Positions 44,301 to 52,360 of a DNA stretch of 64,000 nt are shown piece after piece. Source of the DNA: Pseudomonadota bacterium (GTDB lineage Bacteria; Myxococcota_A; UBA796; SXON01); the NCBI GenBank assembly GCA_030685065.1, contig JAUXQH010000136.1, forward strand, positions 1 to 64,000, written 5' to 3'. The notes beneath the pieces are model-generated. The model made no database searches, was not told the DNA's origin, and worked only from the letters and a program-made list of their open reading frames with translations. The stretch's first letter is position 1. The number at the start of each line of letters is the position of its first letter. Made by a program: the position numbers and the translations under genes.

Positions 44301-44917
44301 TGGCGCGCCCACTCGATGCCACCGCGCGCCGCGGCGAGCTGCTCGACGGCGCCTTCGCGCTCTTCGCGGCCCGCGGCTACCACGCGCTCTCCACGCGGGA
44401 CCTCGCGCGGGAGCTCGGCGTGACCACGGGCGCGCTCTACCACTGGTTCGCCGGGAAGCCCGAGCTGTTCGTCGCCATGCTGGAGCGGCAGGTGGCGCGG
44501 CAGGTGGCGGAGGCCCTGGCCGCGGTGGCCCCCCACGGGCCCGAGGCTCGCATGGCCGCGCTCGGCGCCCATCTTCGCGCCAACATGGACGACCTCCAGC
44601 GCACCCTCCTCGTCTCCCTCGACTACCACCGCGCCCATCCCGACGGCGGCTCCCCCTTGGCCGGCGCGCTCGCCGCGTATCGGGATGCGCTCGTGCTCCA
44701 GATCGGCCTCCCCGCCGAGAACGCGGGGCTCGTCGTGAGCCTCGTCCTCGGCGAGCTCCTCCAGCGCGCCCTGGACGCAACGCACGCCGGCGCCGACCTC
44801 GCCACCACCCTTCCGGCCCTGGCGGCCCTGGCTTCCGGCCGGGCTTCCGACCGGGCTTCCGACTATGGCAGCGCGAACGCAGCTGCCGACGCGCCCGCGA
44901 CGCGCCCGCCCCAATAG
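44300..44917 (+). CDS. TetR/AcrR-family regulator of the alkB operon
   Basis: A 205-residue repressor. The TetR helix-turn-helix is at ~25-57 (YHALSTRDLARELGVTTGAL then YHWFAGKPELF), followed by an all-helical ligand domain. The ATG shares its A with the alkB stop (TGATG). It probably senses an alkane, fatty acid or acyl-CoA and controls alkB from the upstream palindrome; this is inferred from context. The C-terminal ~30 residues are low-complexity, contain a small repeat (GRASDRASD, from GGGCTTCCGA-type DNA repeats near 44830-44865) and overlap the 3' end of the convergent FAD gene by 55 bases. Confidence 0.87.
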   Translation: MARPLDATARRGELLDGAFALFAARGYHALSTRDLARELGVTTGALYHWFAGKPELFVAMLERQVARQVAEALAAVAPHGPEARMAALGAHLRANMDDLQRTLLVSLDYHRAHPDGGSPLAGALAAYRDALVLQIGLPAENAGLVVSLVLGELLQRALDATHAGADLATTLPALAALASGRASDRASDYGSANAAADAPATRPPQ

Positions 44918-46407
44918 CAGGCGTTGACACTGCCGGAGAACCCCCCGCCGCCCCCACCCCCGAGGAGCATCCCGGCCACCTCGCCCGCCGCGTAGAGGCC
45001 GGGGATGGGCGCGCCCGCCTCGTCCAGCACGTGCGCCTCCAGGTCGGTGGCCACGCCCCCGAAGTTCTTGCCCAGCCCCGGCGCGAGCCGAAGGACGACC
45101 CACCGGTCGCCGACGAGCGGCGTCGCCTCCGCCAGGTCGCGCTCGAAGGGATCGGGGAGCCCGGTCTCGAAGCCCAGGTTCCACGCGTCGACGGTGGCCA
45201 CCAGCTGCGCGACATCGATCCCCGCGTACACCGCGGCGTCCTCCAACGTGTCCGCCTCGAACACGTCCTCGGAGGCGGCCCCGAGGACCTCGTCGAGCGT
45301 GAGCCGCTCGGGGTTCGGGGGATCGGACCAGTTGTAGTAGGGCCGGGAGAAGAGGAGGCTGTCCAGGAGGTTGCCCGCGAGCACCGCGTACACCTCGCCC
45401 TCGGGGAGCGCGTCGAACAGATCGAACGACCGCCCGAGGTCCTCGTTGGCGAAGCGTTCTCCCGCCGCGCTCACGAGGATGCCGCCCTCGCCGCCCATCG
45501 CGAGGAGCGACTCCGACTCCGACATCCAGGGGTCGCGGATCGAGTGGACGTACACCCCTAGATTTTCGGGCGAGAGCGCCCCCGCGCCGACCGCGCGGAG
45601 GAACGGCAGGCCCCCTCCATCCGAGGACGGGTTCGCCTCGAAGACGACCCGGCGGCCCGCGAGCGCAGGGGCGACCCGGACCACCTCGTCCAGGTTGCGC
45701 ACGAATCCGCCCGTCGCCAGCACCACGGCGCCCGCGCCCGAGGCGCCCTCGAGGCCCGTCGCGAGATCGGTCCAGCGGACCCCGACCACGGCGCCGTCCT
45801 CCAGCAACGGCGCTCCCACCTCGATGCCCGTGCGGAGGTCTCCATCGAACCAGGCCAGCAGCTCGCGTCCGCTCCCCGCCGGGGTCTCGAGCCAGCCCAG
45901 CCCGTGCACGCGAGGCACGAGCCCCCCGTCTCGCTCGCCCGAGACGTCCCCGATGCGCATGCCGTACCCCTCGAGCCAGGTCAGCGTGTCGGCGCTGGCG
46001 TCGAGAAACTCCCGCACGCCTGGCATGTCACCGCTCACCCCGGTGATGGACTCCCACTCGCGCTGCGCCGCCTCGGGTGAATCGGCGACCCCGTGCATCT
46101 CCTGCCAGGTGGTCCCCGCGGCGAAGCCGCGCCCGCCCAACACGAGGCCGAGCCCGGGCTCGTCTTCACGCTCGAGAAGCAGGACCGTCGCGCCGGCCGC
46201 CCGCGCGGTCAGCGCCGCGGCGGTGCCCGCGGGGCCCGTACCCACCACGATCACGTCCCAGCGGCCGTCGACCAGCAGCCGAGCGCCGCCCGTGTCATCC
46301 GGCCGGCCCGTATCGTCCGCGCGAAGGCTCTCGCTCCCCGACCATTCGCGTCGAGGCGCGTCGACCGGATCCCATGCGGGCTCCGCGCAGGCGAGGAGGA
46401 GGAGCAT
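44863..46407 (-). CDS. FAD-dependent oxidoreductase lipoprotein (fumarate reductase / ketosteroid dehydrogenase type)
   Basis: A 514-residue flavoprotein of the PF00890 family with a lipoprotein leader so short (MLLLLAC) that the Cys is residue 7, then an acidic DDTG-rich linker. The FAD-binding fold starts near residue 47 with DVIVVGTGPAGTAAALTARA. GAVVLATGGFVRN near 213 and the C-terminal GLYAAGEVAGMLLGGGGGG with SVNACYWGGRVAG near 480-505 complete the FAD domain. The substrate domain in between is that of flavocytochrome/3-ketosteroid dehydrogenase relatives. A lipid-anchored flavoenzyme outside the cytoplasm is unusual. The ATG lies 11 bases after the EVE gene stop on the same strand. Confidence 0.85.
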   Translation of the reverse strand: MLLLLACAEPAWDPVDAPRREWSGSESLRADDTGRPDDTGGARLLVDGRWDVIVVGTGPAGTAAALTARAAGATVLLLEREDEPGLGLVLGGRGFAAGTTWQEMHGVADSPEAAQREWESITGVSGDMPGVREFLDASADTLTWLEGYGMRIGDVSGERDGGLVPRVHGLGWLETPAGSGRELLAWFDGDLRTGIEVGAPLLEDGAVVGVRWTDLATGLEGASGAGAVVLATGGFVRNLDEVVRVAPALAGRRVVFEANPSSDGGGLPFLRAVGAGALSPENLGVYVHSIRDPWMSESESLLAMGGEGGILVSAAGERFANEDLGRSFDLFDALPEGEVYAVLAGNLLDSLLFSRPYYNWSDPPNPERLTLDEVLGAASEDVFEADTLEDAAVYAGIDVAQLVATVDAWNLGFETGLPDPFERDLAEATPLVGDRWVVLRLAPGLGKNFGGVATDLEAHVLDEAGAPIPGLYAAGEVAGMLLGGGGGGGFSGSVNACYWGGRVAGASAAAFALP

Positions 46408-46418
46408 TACGCCCCAGT

Positions 46419-46904
46419 CTATGCCTGATCGTCCCCCGAGGGGCCCGCGTTCCGCCCCATCGCCACGACCTTCTCGAAGTGCGCGGCGTCCACGGGGTGA
46501 ACCGACAGGCGCGACCCTCGCTTGGTGACCTCCATCCCGACGAGCGCGGGCTCGGCCTTGAGCGCGGCCAGCGGCACCACGGCCGGGAAGCGCTCGACAA
46601 AGCCGATGTCGACCGAGACCCACCGCGGGGTGTCCGCCTTCGCCCCGGGGTCGTGGTACGGCGATGCAGGGTCGAGCGCGTGCGGATCGGCGTAGGCGGC
46701 GCGCACCACCTCGGCGATCCCCGCGACGCCAGAAGGCTCGGCGTTCGAGTGGTAGTAGAGGACGCGGTCCCCCACCTTCATGTCGTCGCGCATCCAGTTC
46801 CGCGCCGTGTAGTTCCGCACGCCCTCCCAGGAGGTGCGCGTGTCGCGGGCGAGGTCGTCGATGGAGTAGACGTCCGGCTCGGACTTCATCAACCAGTAGC
46901 GCAT
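46419..46904 (-). CDS. EVE domain protein
   Basis: A 161-residue single-domain EVE (PF01878) protein, a PUA/YTH-like fold that binds modified bases in nucleic acids. Family marks are MRYWLMKSEPDVYSIDDLA, TSWEGVRNYTARNWMRDDMK, GDRVLYYHSNAEPSGVAGIAEVV and PRWVSVDIGFVERFP. ATG 46904 starts the canonical domain; the frame stays open to 46961 without homology. It is upstream of, and probably co-transcribed with, the FAD lipoprotein gene, a functionally odd neighbour. Confidence 0.9.
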   Translation of the reverse strand: MRYWLMKSEPDVYSIDDLARDTRTSWEGVRNYTARNWMRDDMKVGDRVLYYHSNAEPSGVAGIAEVVRAAYADPHALDPASPYHDPGAKADTPRWVSVDIGFVERFPAVVPLAALKAEPALVGMEVTKRGSRLSVHPVDAAHFEKVVAMGRNAGPSGDDQA

Positions 46905-46952
46905 GCGGAGCCTCGAGGGATCGTGGACCAACCGGCTGCCGCTGCCGGTGAG

Positions 46953-46986
46953 CAAAAACACAAACGGCCCCTCGCGAGGCCGTTTG
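46953..46986 (-). terminator. intrinsic terminator of the beta-helix lipoprotein gene
   Basis: CAAACGGCC (46961-46969) and GGCCGTTTG (46978-46986) form a perfect 9-bp stem with an 8-base loop. On the minus strand the stem is followed by TGTTTTTGC, the clearest T-tract of any hairpin in the window. It lies 55 bases beyond the stop of the gene at 47042. Confidence 0.75.
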
Positions 46987-47041
46987 CTACCGCCGCCGGG
47001 CCGGGGTCGAGCGCGTCAGACGCCCTCGACCCGTGGCTCGA

Positions 47042-48772
47042 CTACCAGACGCTGCCGGGGCCGCCGTACGCGCCGATGTCGTTGCGCGTGCCGTCCGCGT
47101 CGTTGTAGCTCGCCGAGGGGTTGCCCGCGTCGATGAGGGCGCTGCCGGCGTCGAGGGTGTAGTCGTCGTTCTCGGTGCCGTCATCCGTGAAGTCGACGAA
47201 GGCGGGATCGTTCTCGATGTTGCCGCTGCTGCCGGTGGGCGCGGTGACACCGCCGTAGTTCCCGCTGGCGTTCTCGTAGGCATCGGAGTTGTCGGCGTCG
47301 AGCGTGGCCGAGGAGGACTCGAGGTAGACGCCGGCGCCACCGACGCCGTACGCGACGACCGAGCTCTGGAAGTAGAACTGGGAGGTGCCCATCACCGCGA
47401 CGCCGGACCCGGAGGCGGAGGCGTTGCTGGCGGCGGTCACGTTCCACCAGGTGAGCTGGCCGTCGTCAACGTCCGCGGCGCCGCCCTCGACCGTCGCGGC
47501 ATTGCCGGTGAAGATCGAGTTGTTGACCGTCAGCGCGCCACCGGCCACCGCGACGCCCGCGCCGTTCGAGGCGCGGTTGAAGCCGAGCCGGGACTGGTTG
47601 AGGGTGACGCTCGCGGTGTCGCCGACGTAAAGCCCGCCGCCCTGGTCCGCGAAGTTGACCGCGAAGCTCACGTCCCGCATGTCCATGCCGGTGCTGTTGT
47701 TGATGAACATGCCGCCGCCGTAGCTGTACACGTAGGACTCGACGTTCTCTTCCGGCTCGTCGAACGAGTACGCCGCGAGCGAGTTGCCCGTGATGAGCAG
47801 GCCGCGCAGGGTGGGCACCGCGCCGTCGACGAACACGCCGCCGCCGTAGAAGCGGGTGTAGTTCGTGATGCAGGTGCCGGTGGAGTCACACGCGGCGGAG
47901 CTGGAGGTGGTCTCCACCGTGCCGGTGCCCGCGGTGATCGTGAAGCCGCGCAGCTCGGCGGCGATGGACTCGCCGTTCGCGAAGGTGACCGTGGAGCCGA
48001 GGCCCTGGCCGTCGATGATGGTGTTCTTGGCGCCGCCGGTCGAGAAGACCTCGATGTCCTTGCCGCTGAAGTCGACCAGCTCGGGGTAGTTGCCCGGGAA
48101 CACGGCGACGCAGAGATCCGCGTCGTCGATGCCCTGCTGAATGGCCTCGTAGGGGTAGGCGACCGTGCCGTCCTGGGTGCCCGTGGCGTTGACCACGTCG
48201 ACCACGACCGGCTCGGTGGGGTCGCGATCGTCGCAATCCCAGGCGTTGGTCACGACGGCGCTGCAGGCCGTGATCGTGGCGGTCGCGTCCCCAAAGCCGT
48301 CCCCGTCTCGGTCGGCGGGGAACTCTTCCGCGTCCACCGCGTCGTTGTCGATCTCGCCGTCACAATCGTTGTCGATCGCGTCGCAGATCTCGGCGGCGCG
48401 GGGGTTGATGTCCGCGTCGCTATCGTCGCAGTCGCCCTCGGTCACCGCGAAGCCGTCCCCGTCCCGATCCTCGGGCACATCGGTGTCGGTATCCGTGTCC
48501 GTGTCCGTGTCGGCATCGGTGTCCGCGTCCGTGTCGGCATCGGTGTCCGCGTCCGTGTCGGCATCGGTGTCCGCGTCCGTATCGGTGTCGCTGTCCGCGT
48601 CGCTGTCCGCGTCCGTATCGGTGTCGCTGTCCGCGTCCGTGTCGGCGTCCCCATCGAGATCCGAGTCGTTCCCGCTCGTGTCATCCACGGGATCTTTGTC
48701 TCGGGCGGGAACGCACCCGGGGAGGGCGAGGAGGGAGGAGAAGGACAGCAGAGGCAGAAGAAAGCGATTCAC
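47042..48772 (-). CDS. beta-helix lipoprotein with Asp-repeat stalk and MopE motif
   Basis: A 576-residue lipoprotein. GTG 48772, with GGAG seven bases upstream, opens signal MNRFLLPLLSFSSLLALPGC. Residues ~35-98 are an almost pure Asp-Thr/Ser/Ala repeat (DTDADSDTDTDAD type). One MopE-like unit follows (DRDGDGFAVTEGDCDDSDAD and ICDAIDNDCDGEID, then DRDGDGFGDA). From ~185 to the end a right-handed beta-helix shows many parallel coils (YGGGVFVDGAVPTLRGLLI, DQGGGLYVGDTASVTLNQSR). It ends with the choice-of-anchor-Q pattern LIDAGNPSASYNDADGTRND, then IGAYGG. It is a surface, calcium-rich adhesin or polysaccharide-binding type protein by inference. Confidence 0.85.
   Translation of the reverse strand: MNRFLLPLLSFSSLLALPGCVPARDKDPVDDTSGNDSDLDGDADTDADSDTDTDADSDADSDTDTDADTDADTDADTDADTDADTDADTDTDTDTDTDVPEDRDGDGFAVTEGDCDDSDADINPRAAEICDAIDNDCDGEIDNDAVDAEEFPADRDGDGFGDATATITACSAVVTNAWDCDDRDPTEPVVVDVVNATGTQDGTVAYPYEAIQQGIDDADLCVAVFPGNYPELVDFSGKDIEVFSTGGAKNTIIDGQGLGSTVTFANGESIAAELRGFTITAGTGTVETTSSSAACDSTGTCITNYTRFYGGGVFVDGAVPTLRGLLITGNSLAAYSFDEPEENVESYVYSYGGGMFINNSTGMDMRDVSFAVNFADQGGGLYVGDTASVTLNQSRLGFNRASNGAGVAVAGGALTVNNSIFTGNAATVEGGAADVDDGQLTWWNVTAASNASASGSGVAVMGTSQFYFQSSVVAYGVGGAGVYLESSSATLDADNSDAYENASGNYGGVTAPTGSSGNIENDPAFVDFTDDGTENDDYTLDAGSALIDAGNPSASYNDADGTRNDIGAYGGPGSVW
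48480..48665. repeat. Asp-codon minisatellite inside the beta-helix lipoprotein gene
   Basis: Overlapping direct repeats of six bases (GTGTCC/GCATCG/GTATCG types) build two perfect 24-bp units at 48517-48540 and 48541-48564 plus a partial third at 48565-48582. A second, related unit recurs towards 48650. All changes stay in frame and encode alternating Asp with Thr, Ser or Ala, so the number of units can vary by slippage without breaking the gene. Confidence 0.9.
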
Positions 48773-48796
48773 GGCAGAGCTCCGTAGCGGGCCCGC

Positions 48797-48824
48797 ACTC
48801 TACCTTGAGGTCAGAAGGCGTCAA
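48797..48824 (-). promoter_or_regulatory. sigma-70-type promoter of the beta-helix lipoprotein gene
   Basis: On the minus strand TTGACG (48824-48819) and TAGAGT (48802-48797) are 16 bases apart, with the expected start near 48790 and an 18-base leader before the GTG at 48772. This is the best promoter match in the window and lies between divergent genes. Confidence 0.6.
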
Positions 48825-48965
48825 GAGCTTCCTGTACGACACACCACATAAAAGTCCCGGCGACGGAGACCGCTCGCCCTCGCCGCGACAGGGGACGGCG
48901 CGGACTCGGGGGCAGAGGGTCTCCAGCGGCGCCCGAGTGACCCTATGTCGCATTAGAGCCAGCCC

Positions 48966-50669
48966 GTGCCGCCCCTCTCGCTCCGTGCTCCGCTCCTCTG
49001 CGCGTTCGCGCTCGGACTCGTGGTGGTCGGCCCCACCCTGGCCGACCCGACCGTGTGGCTGTCCGGCTCGGCCACGGTCGACACCTACGGGACATGGTGG
49101 TTCCAGTGGTGGGTCGCGAACGCGGTGACACGCGGGGTGTCCCCCTTCCAGGCCGACGTCCTCTTCTTTCCTTGGGGCAAGGACCTCCTGACCCACACGG
49201 GCGGCAACCTGCTCGACGCGGCGGTGCTCCTCCCGGTGCGGTTCGCCCTCGGGCCCGCCATCGCGTGGAACCTCCTGGTGTTCACCGCCGTGGTCACCAA
49301 CGCGGTGGCCGCCGGGGCCTGGGCGCGGCGCCTCGGCGGGGGCCTCGCCGCGATCCTGCTGGCCGAGCTGCTCGTCGGGCTGCATCCCTTCGTGCTGAAC
49401 GAGCTGGCCCACGGCCGGCCGACCCAGGCGCTCCTCGCCCCGCTGCTCCTCGCCCTCGCGTTCGGGGACGATGCGATGCGCACCGGCTCCTGGCGCGACA
49501 CCGCGCGTTCGGCCGCGTTCCTGGCCCTTGCCGGCTGGATCTACTGGTACGCCGCCTCCTTCGGGGCTCTCGCGCTGTGCGTGCTCGCCGCGGGCCGCCC
49601 GTTCGGCTCGCGGCTGCGGGCGCTCGCGGGCATCGGCCTCGGATCCTTCCTCCTCTGCGCGCCGCTCGTGGTCCCGCTCGCGCTCGCGCTCGCGCGGGGG
49701 GAGGTGCCGGGGCTCCTGCCGCTCGAGGCCTGGATCGCGGGCGCGCAGGACTACACGAACGCGCAGGGCGGCGGCATCCAGCTCGCCACGCTGGCCCCCA
49801 GCGGGATCGCGGTCCTCCGCGGCGCGCGAGGCGAGGTCTCCGAGGGCGTCGTGCTGGGCCTCGCCGGGATGCTCGTGATCCTCGGCGCCCCGCGGCGCTG
49901 GATCGGTGTCGCCGTGCTCGGCCTCGCGATCGCCGTGGGCCCCTTCCCGTTCGACTCCCGAAACCCGGTCTACCTCGGCCTCGTCGCGGCGCTCCCCCCG
50001 TTCGAGCGCCTGTACTGGCCCGTCCGCGCGGTCGCGCTCCTCGCCACGGTCGGCGTGGTCGGGGTCGTACTCGGGTTGGAGCGGGTGCCGGTTCGGTGGC
50101 GCACCCGGGTGGCGGCGCTCGTCGGCGCGATCGCGATCGGGGAGGGCGCCGCGCGTGGAACACTGCCCATCGGCCGCTGGCGCGCCGAGGTGCCGGAGGC
50201 TGTCGCCTGCGTGTCGGAGGGCGGCGGTGCGGGCCTCGTGCTGCCCTACGGCGTCGACCAGGTGGCCCTCGTGTGGCAGAGCGTACATGGCGCCCCGATG
50301 CTCAACGGGATGGCGGAGCGGTCGGCCAGCCTCGTCCCGGCGGGGCAGCGGGCCCTACGGAAAGAGAACGGCTGGCTGAGCGCCGTGCTGACGCTGCCCT
50401 CGAATCCGCGCGCCGAGGTCGCCTGGACAGAGGCCGAGAAGGCGGGCGTGGCGGCCCTGGGCTACCGCTGGGTGCTCCTCCGTCCCGACGCCCTCGAGGA
50501 GGCGGGCGGACGGATCTCCGCCCAGTCTCGGCTCCGGGCGACCAAGCGAGCGCTCCTCCCTCTCCTGGGCGCGCCGGTCCTCGACCGCGGGGACGTGGTC
50601 ATCTACGCCCCGTGGGGAGGAATGGACGCCTGCCGCGCGCTCGGCGAGGCCGTACCGCCGCCCGGATGA
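48966..50669 (+). CDS. large multi-helix membrane protein, GT-C-like, member 4
   Basis: A 567-residue membrane protein, close paralogue of the one at 30372. It shares VDTYGTWWFQWWVAN, FFFPWGKDLLTHTGGNLLDA, LNELAHGRPTQALLA and LAGWIYWYAASFG in the same order, then about eight more helices, FERLYWPVRAVALLATVGVV and a soluble C-terminal domain with ALGYRWVLLRPDALEE. Predicted inner-membrane location; sugar transfer from a lipid carrier is possible by topology but unproven. GTG 48966 lacks a clear Shine-Dalgarno sequence. No partner gene is adjacent; the small exported PepSY-like protein follows at 50760. Confidence 0.76.
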   Translation: MPPLSLRAPLLCAFALGLVVVGPTLADPTVWLSGSATVDTYGTWWFQWWVANAVTRGVSPFQADVLFFPWGKDLLTHTGGNLLDAAVLLPVRFALGPAIAWNLLVFTAVVTNAVAAGAWARRLGGGLAAILLAELLVGLHPFVLNELAHGRPTQALLAPLLLALAFGDDAMRTGSWRDTARSAAFLALAGWIYWYAASFGALALCVLAAGRPFGSRLRALAGIGLGSFLLCAPLVVPLALALARGEVPGLLPLEAWIAGAQDYTNAQGGGIQLATLAPSGIAVLRGARGEVSEGVVLGLAGMLVILGAPRRWIGVAVLGLAIAVGPFPFDSRNPVYLGLVAALPPFERLYWPVRAVALLATVGVVGVVLGLERVPVRWRTRVAALVGAIAIGEGAARGTLPIGRWRAEVPEAVACVSEGGGAGLVLPYGVDQVALVWQSVHGAPMLNGMAERSASLVPAGQRALRKENGWLSAVLTLPSNPRAEVAWTEAEKAGVAALGYRWVLLRPDALEEAGGRISAQSRLRATKRALLPLLGAPVLDRGDVVIYAPWGGMDACRALGEAVPPPG

Positions 50670-50759
50670 CGACGTGACCGAACGCGACAGCCGCTGTTCG
50701 CCTGCGTGCACAGCATCGGGAGGCGCGCGTCACCCCTGACGCGGCAACGAGAGGTGTCC

Positions 50760-51236
50760 ATGCGGAAGCAGCTTCGTGCAGCGGCGGTGATGGTCGGGGT
50801 GATGGCCTCGGGCGGGGCCTGGGCTGGTCCCGAGGAGTCGGGCGAGGGTGCGCGTCGCACCCCGACCACCGAGCTCCCCTCCCCCATCGCCCACAGCCTC
50901 AAGGCGCGGTTCCCCGACGCCACGGTCGCGGCCGTCGAGCGCGTGGGGAGCGGCTGGGAGGCGTCCATCCTCGACGGCCTGCGCCGGCAGGACGTGATCC
51001 TGGACGCGGACGGAAACCTGGTCGAGCAGCACACGCCGATGCCGGTGCGTGCGCTCCCGGAGGGGCTGCGGGCCACGCTCGATCGCTCCCACCCCCGCCA
51101 CACGCTCTGGCGCGCCACCGAGATCACCACCGAGATCGGCGTGTTCCACGAGGTGCTCCTGGCCCGAGGTGACCGGCGCAGCGTGGTGCTGTTCGACCCG
51201 ATGGGCAAGGCCCTGGCGGACGTCCGCCGGAGCTGA
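50760..51236 (+). CDS. small exported PepSY-like protein
   Basis: A 158-residue periplasmic protein. Start ATG 50760 follows GAGAGG and opens signal MRKQLRAAAVMVGVMASGGAWA. The mature protein has two short alpha-beta units, for example IAHSLKARFPDATVAAVERV with GWEASILDGLRRQDVILDAD, which fit the PepSY-like (PF11396) pattern of small inhibitor or sensor domains. A second, weaker repeat follows (ATEITTEIGVFHEVLLARGDR). The frame is open further upstream to 50706 without signal features. The function is unknown; it lies 90 bases after the membrane protein gene. Confidence 0.7.
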   Translation: MRKQLRAAAVMVGVMASGGAWAGPEESGEGARRTPTTELPSPIAHSLKARFPDATVAAVERVGSGWEASILDGLRRQDVILDADGNLVEQHTPMPVRALPEGLRATLDRSHPRHTLWRATEITTEIGVFHEVLLARGDRRSVVLFDPMGKALADVRRS

Positions 51237-51270
51237 TGCCCTCCTCCGAGACCCGCCGTCGCCGCGAGCG

Positions 51271-51933
51271 TCAGCGCTCGACGATGTAGCGGCAGAAAAG
51301 CTCGTCACCGACACGGTGCACGTGCGCCAACGACAGGCGCGGCGCCCCGGCGAAGGGGAAGCCGTCGCCGTCCACCACCGTCGGGGCCGACCGGCCACCG
51401 AGCACGAGCGGGCAGATGGTGAGGTAGAGCTCGTCTACCACCCCCGCCTGGAGGAGCTGCGCGATGAGGTCGCCGCCGGCCTCGACCAGCAGCGTCTCGA
51501 CCCCGCGGGCGGCAAGGTCGGCCAGGACGCCGGGAATGCTCACCTCGCCCACCACCACCTCGCCGCTCGGAACGTGCCCGGCCGTGCCCGAGTAGAACAG
51601 CGGGCGCACGCGCGGATCGCTGTAGAAACGGCCGGTCTTCGGCACGTCGAGCGAGCGGGTGAGGATCACGTTCCACCACTGGCGGCCCTCGAGCGGCGGA
51701 AACGCGGCGTCGGGAAACCCGCTCGCCGCGAGCTCCAAGAGGGCCCTCGCGTCCGGCACCAGCGGCAGGGGCCAGCTTCGGAACGTCCGGCCGCCCACCA
51801 GCACCGCGTCGGCACGGGCCCGAAGCACGCTCATGTACTGACGGTCCACAGGAGAGCCGATCGCGACGTGATCGTAGCGGGCGCTGCCAATCTTCCCATC
51901 CACCGTGATGGCGGTGTTGGTGATGACCTTCAT
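51271..51933 (-). CDS. RibD C-terminal/dihydrofolate-reductase-fold reductase
   Basis: A 220-residue NADPH-type reductase of the RibD_C family (PF01872), which covers the riboflavin-pathway pyrimidine reductase and several pterin or drug-related reductases. Family marks are the start MKVITNTAITVDGKIG, ADAVLVGGRTFRSW near 51, GVETLLVEAGGDLIAQLL near 146 and VDELYLTICPLVLGG. The ATG overlaps the folB stop (ATGA), so it is translated with folB. That pairing suggests a pterin or folate step, perhaps as a dihydropterin or dihydrofolate reductase, rather than riboflavin synthesis; no other rib gene is near. Confidence 0.85.
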   Translation of the reverse strand: MKVITNTAITVDGKIGSARYDHVAIGSPVDRQYMSVLRARADAVLVGGRTFRSWPLPLVPDARALLELAASGFPDAAFPPLEGRQWWNVILTRSLDVPKTGRFYSDPRVRPLFYSGTAGHVPSGEVVVGEVSIPGVLADLAARGVETLLVEAGGDLIAQLLQAGVVDELYLTICPLVLGGRSAPTVVDGDGFPFAGAPRLSLAHVHRVGDELFCRYIVER

Positions 51934-52304
51934 CCCAAGAAGTCGTCGGCGGTACGCCAGCACTCCACGGCGACGTTGCCGACGTTCGGCATGTCGAAGG
52001 GCGCCTTGGTGACCTTGACGCGGATCCGCCGGATCGGGAACGAGGACACCAGCAGCCGCGCCACGTCCTCCGCGAGCGCCTCGATGAGCCGGTACTCCTT
52101 CTCCGCCACGAGCTTTCCGATGGCGAGGTTGGCCTCGTAGTAGTCGACCAATTCCTTGCCCGCCCGATCCGCGCGCGCCGAGGCGCGCCAGTCTGTCTCC
52201 GCCTCGAAGTCGATCACCACCCGCTGGCGGATGTGACGTTCATACTCGTGGAACCCGATGCGGCAATCGTAGGAGAACCCCGTGCCATGTACCCGATCGT
52301 TCAC
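51930..52304 (-). CDS. folB: dihydroneopterin aldolase
   Basis: A 124-residue FolB, which cleaves dihydroneopterin to 6-hydroxymethyl-dihydropterin in folate synthesis. It has YDCRIGFHEYERHIRQRVVIDFE (first strands), the helix region RLIEALAEDVARLL and IRRIRVKVTKAPFDMP with the conserved catalytic Lys. GTG 52304 has GAGG five bases upstream and starts right at the domain; the frame to 52343 adds no family sequence. It is coupled to the reductase gene downstream. Confidence 0.9.
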   Translation of the reverse strand: MNDRVHGTGFSYDCRIGFHEYERHIRQRVVIDFEAETDWRASARADRAGKELVDYYEANLAIGKLVAEKEYRLIEALAEDVARLLVSSFPIRRIRVKVTKAPFDMPNVGNVAVECWRTADDFLG

Positions 52305-52360
52305 AACTACCTCGCCGGGGCGAGCTAACCCGCCGCCCCCCAACGCCGCTCGCGCTCAGG

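Noticed and set aside
41661..45215. 1184-residue minus-strand open frame
   Set aside because: Overlaps the CotH, MopE, alkB and tetR genes, all with clear family motifs; the translation is Arg/Gly/Ala-rich and motif-free.
48480..48665. CRISPR array
   Set aside because: The repeats are contiguous six-base codon-pair repeats in frame inside a gene, without unique spacers.
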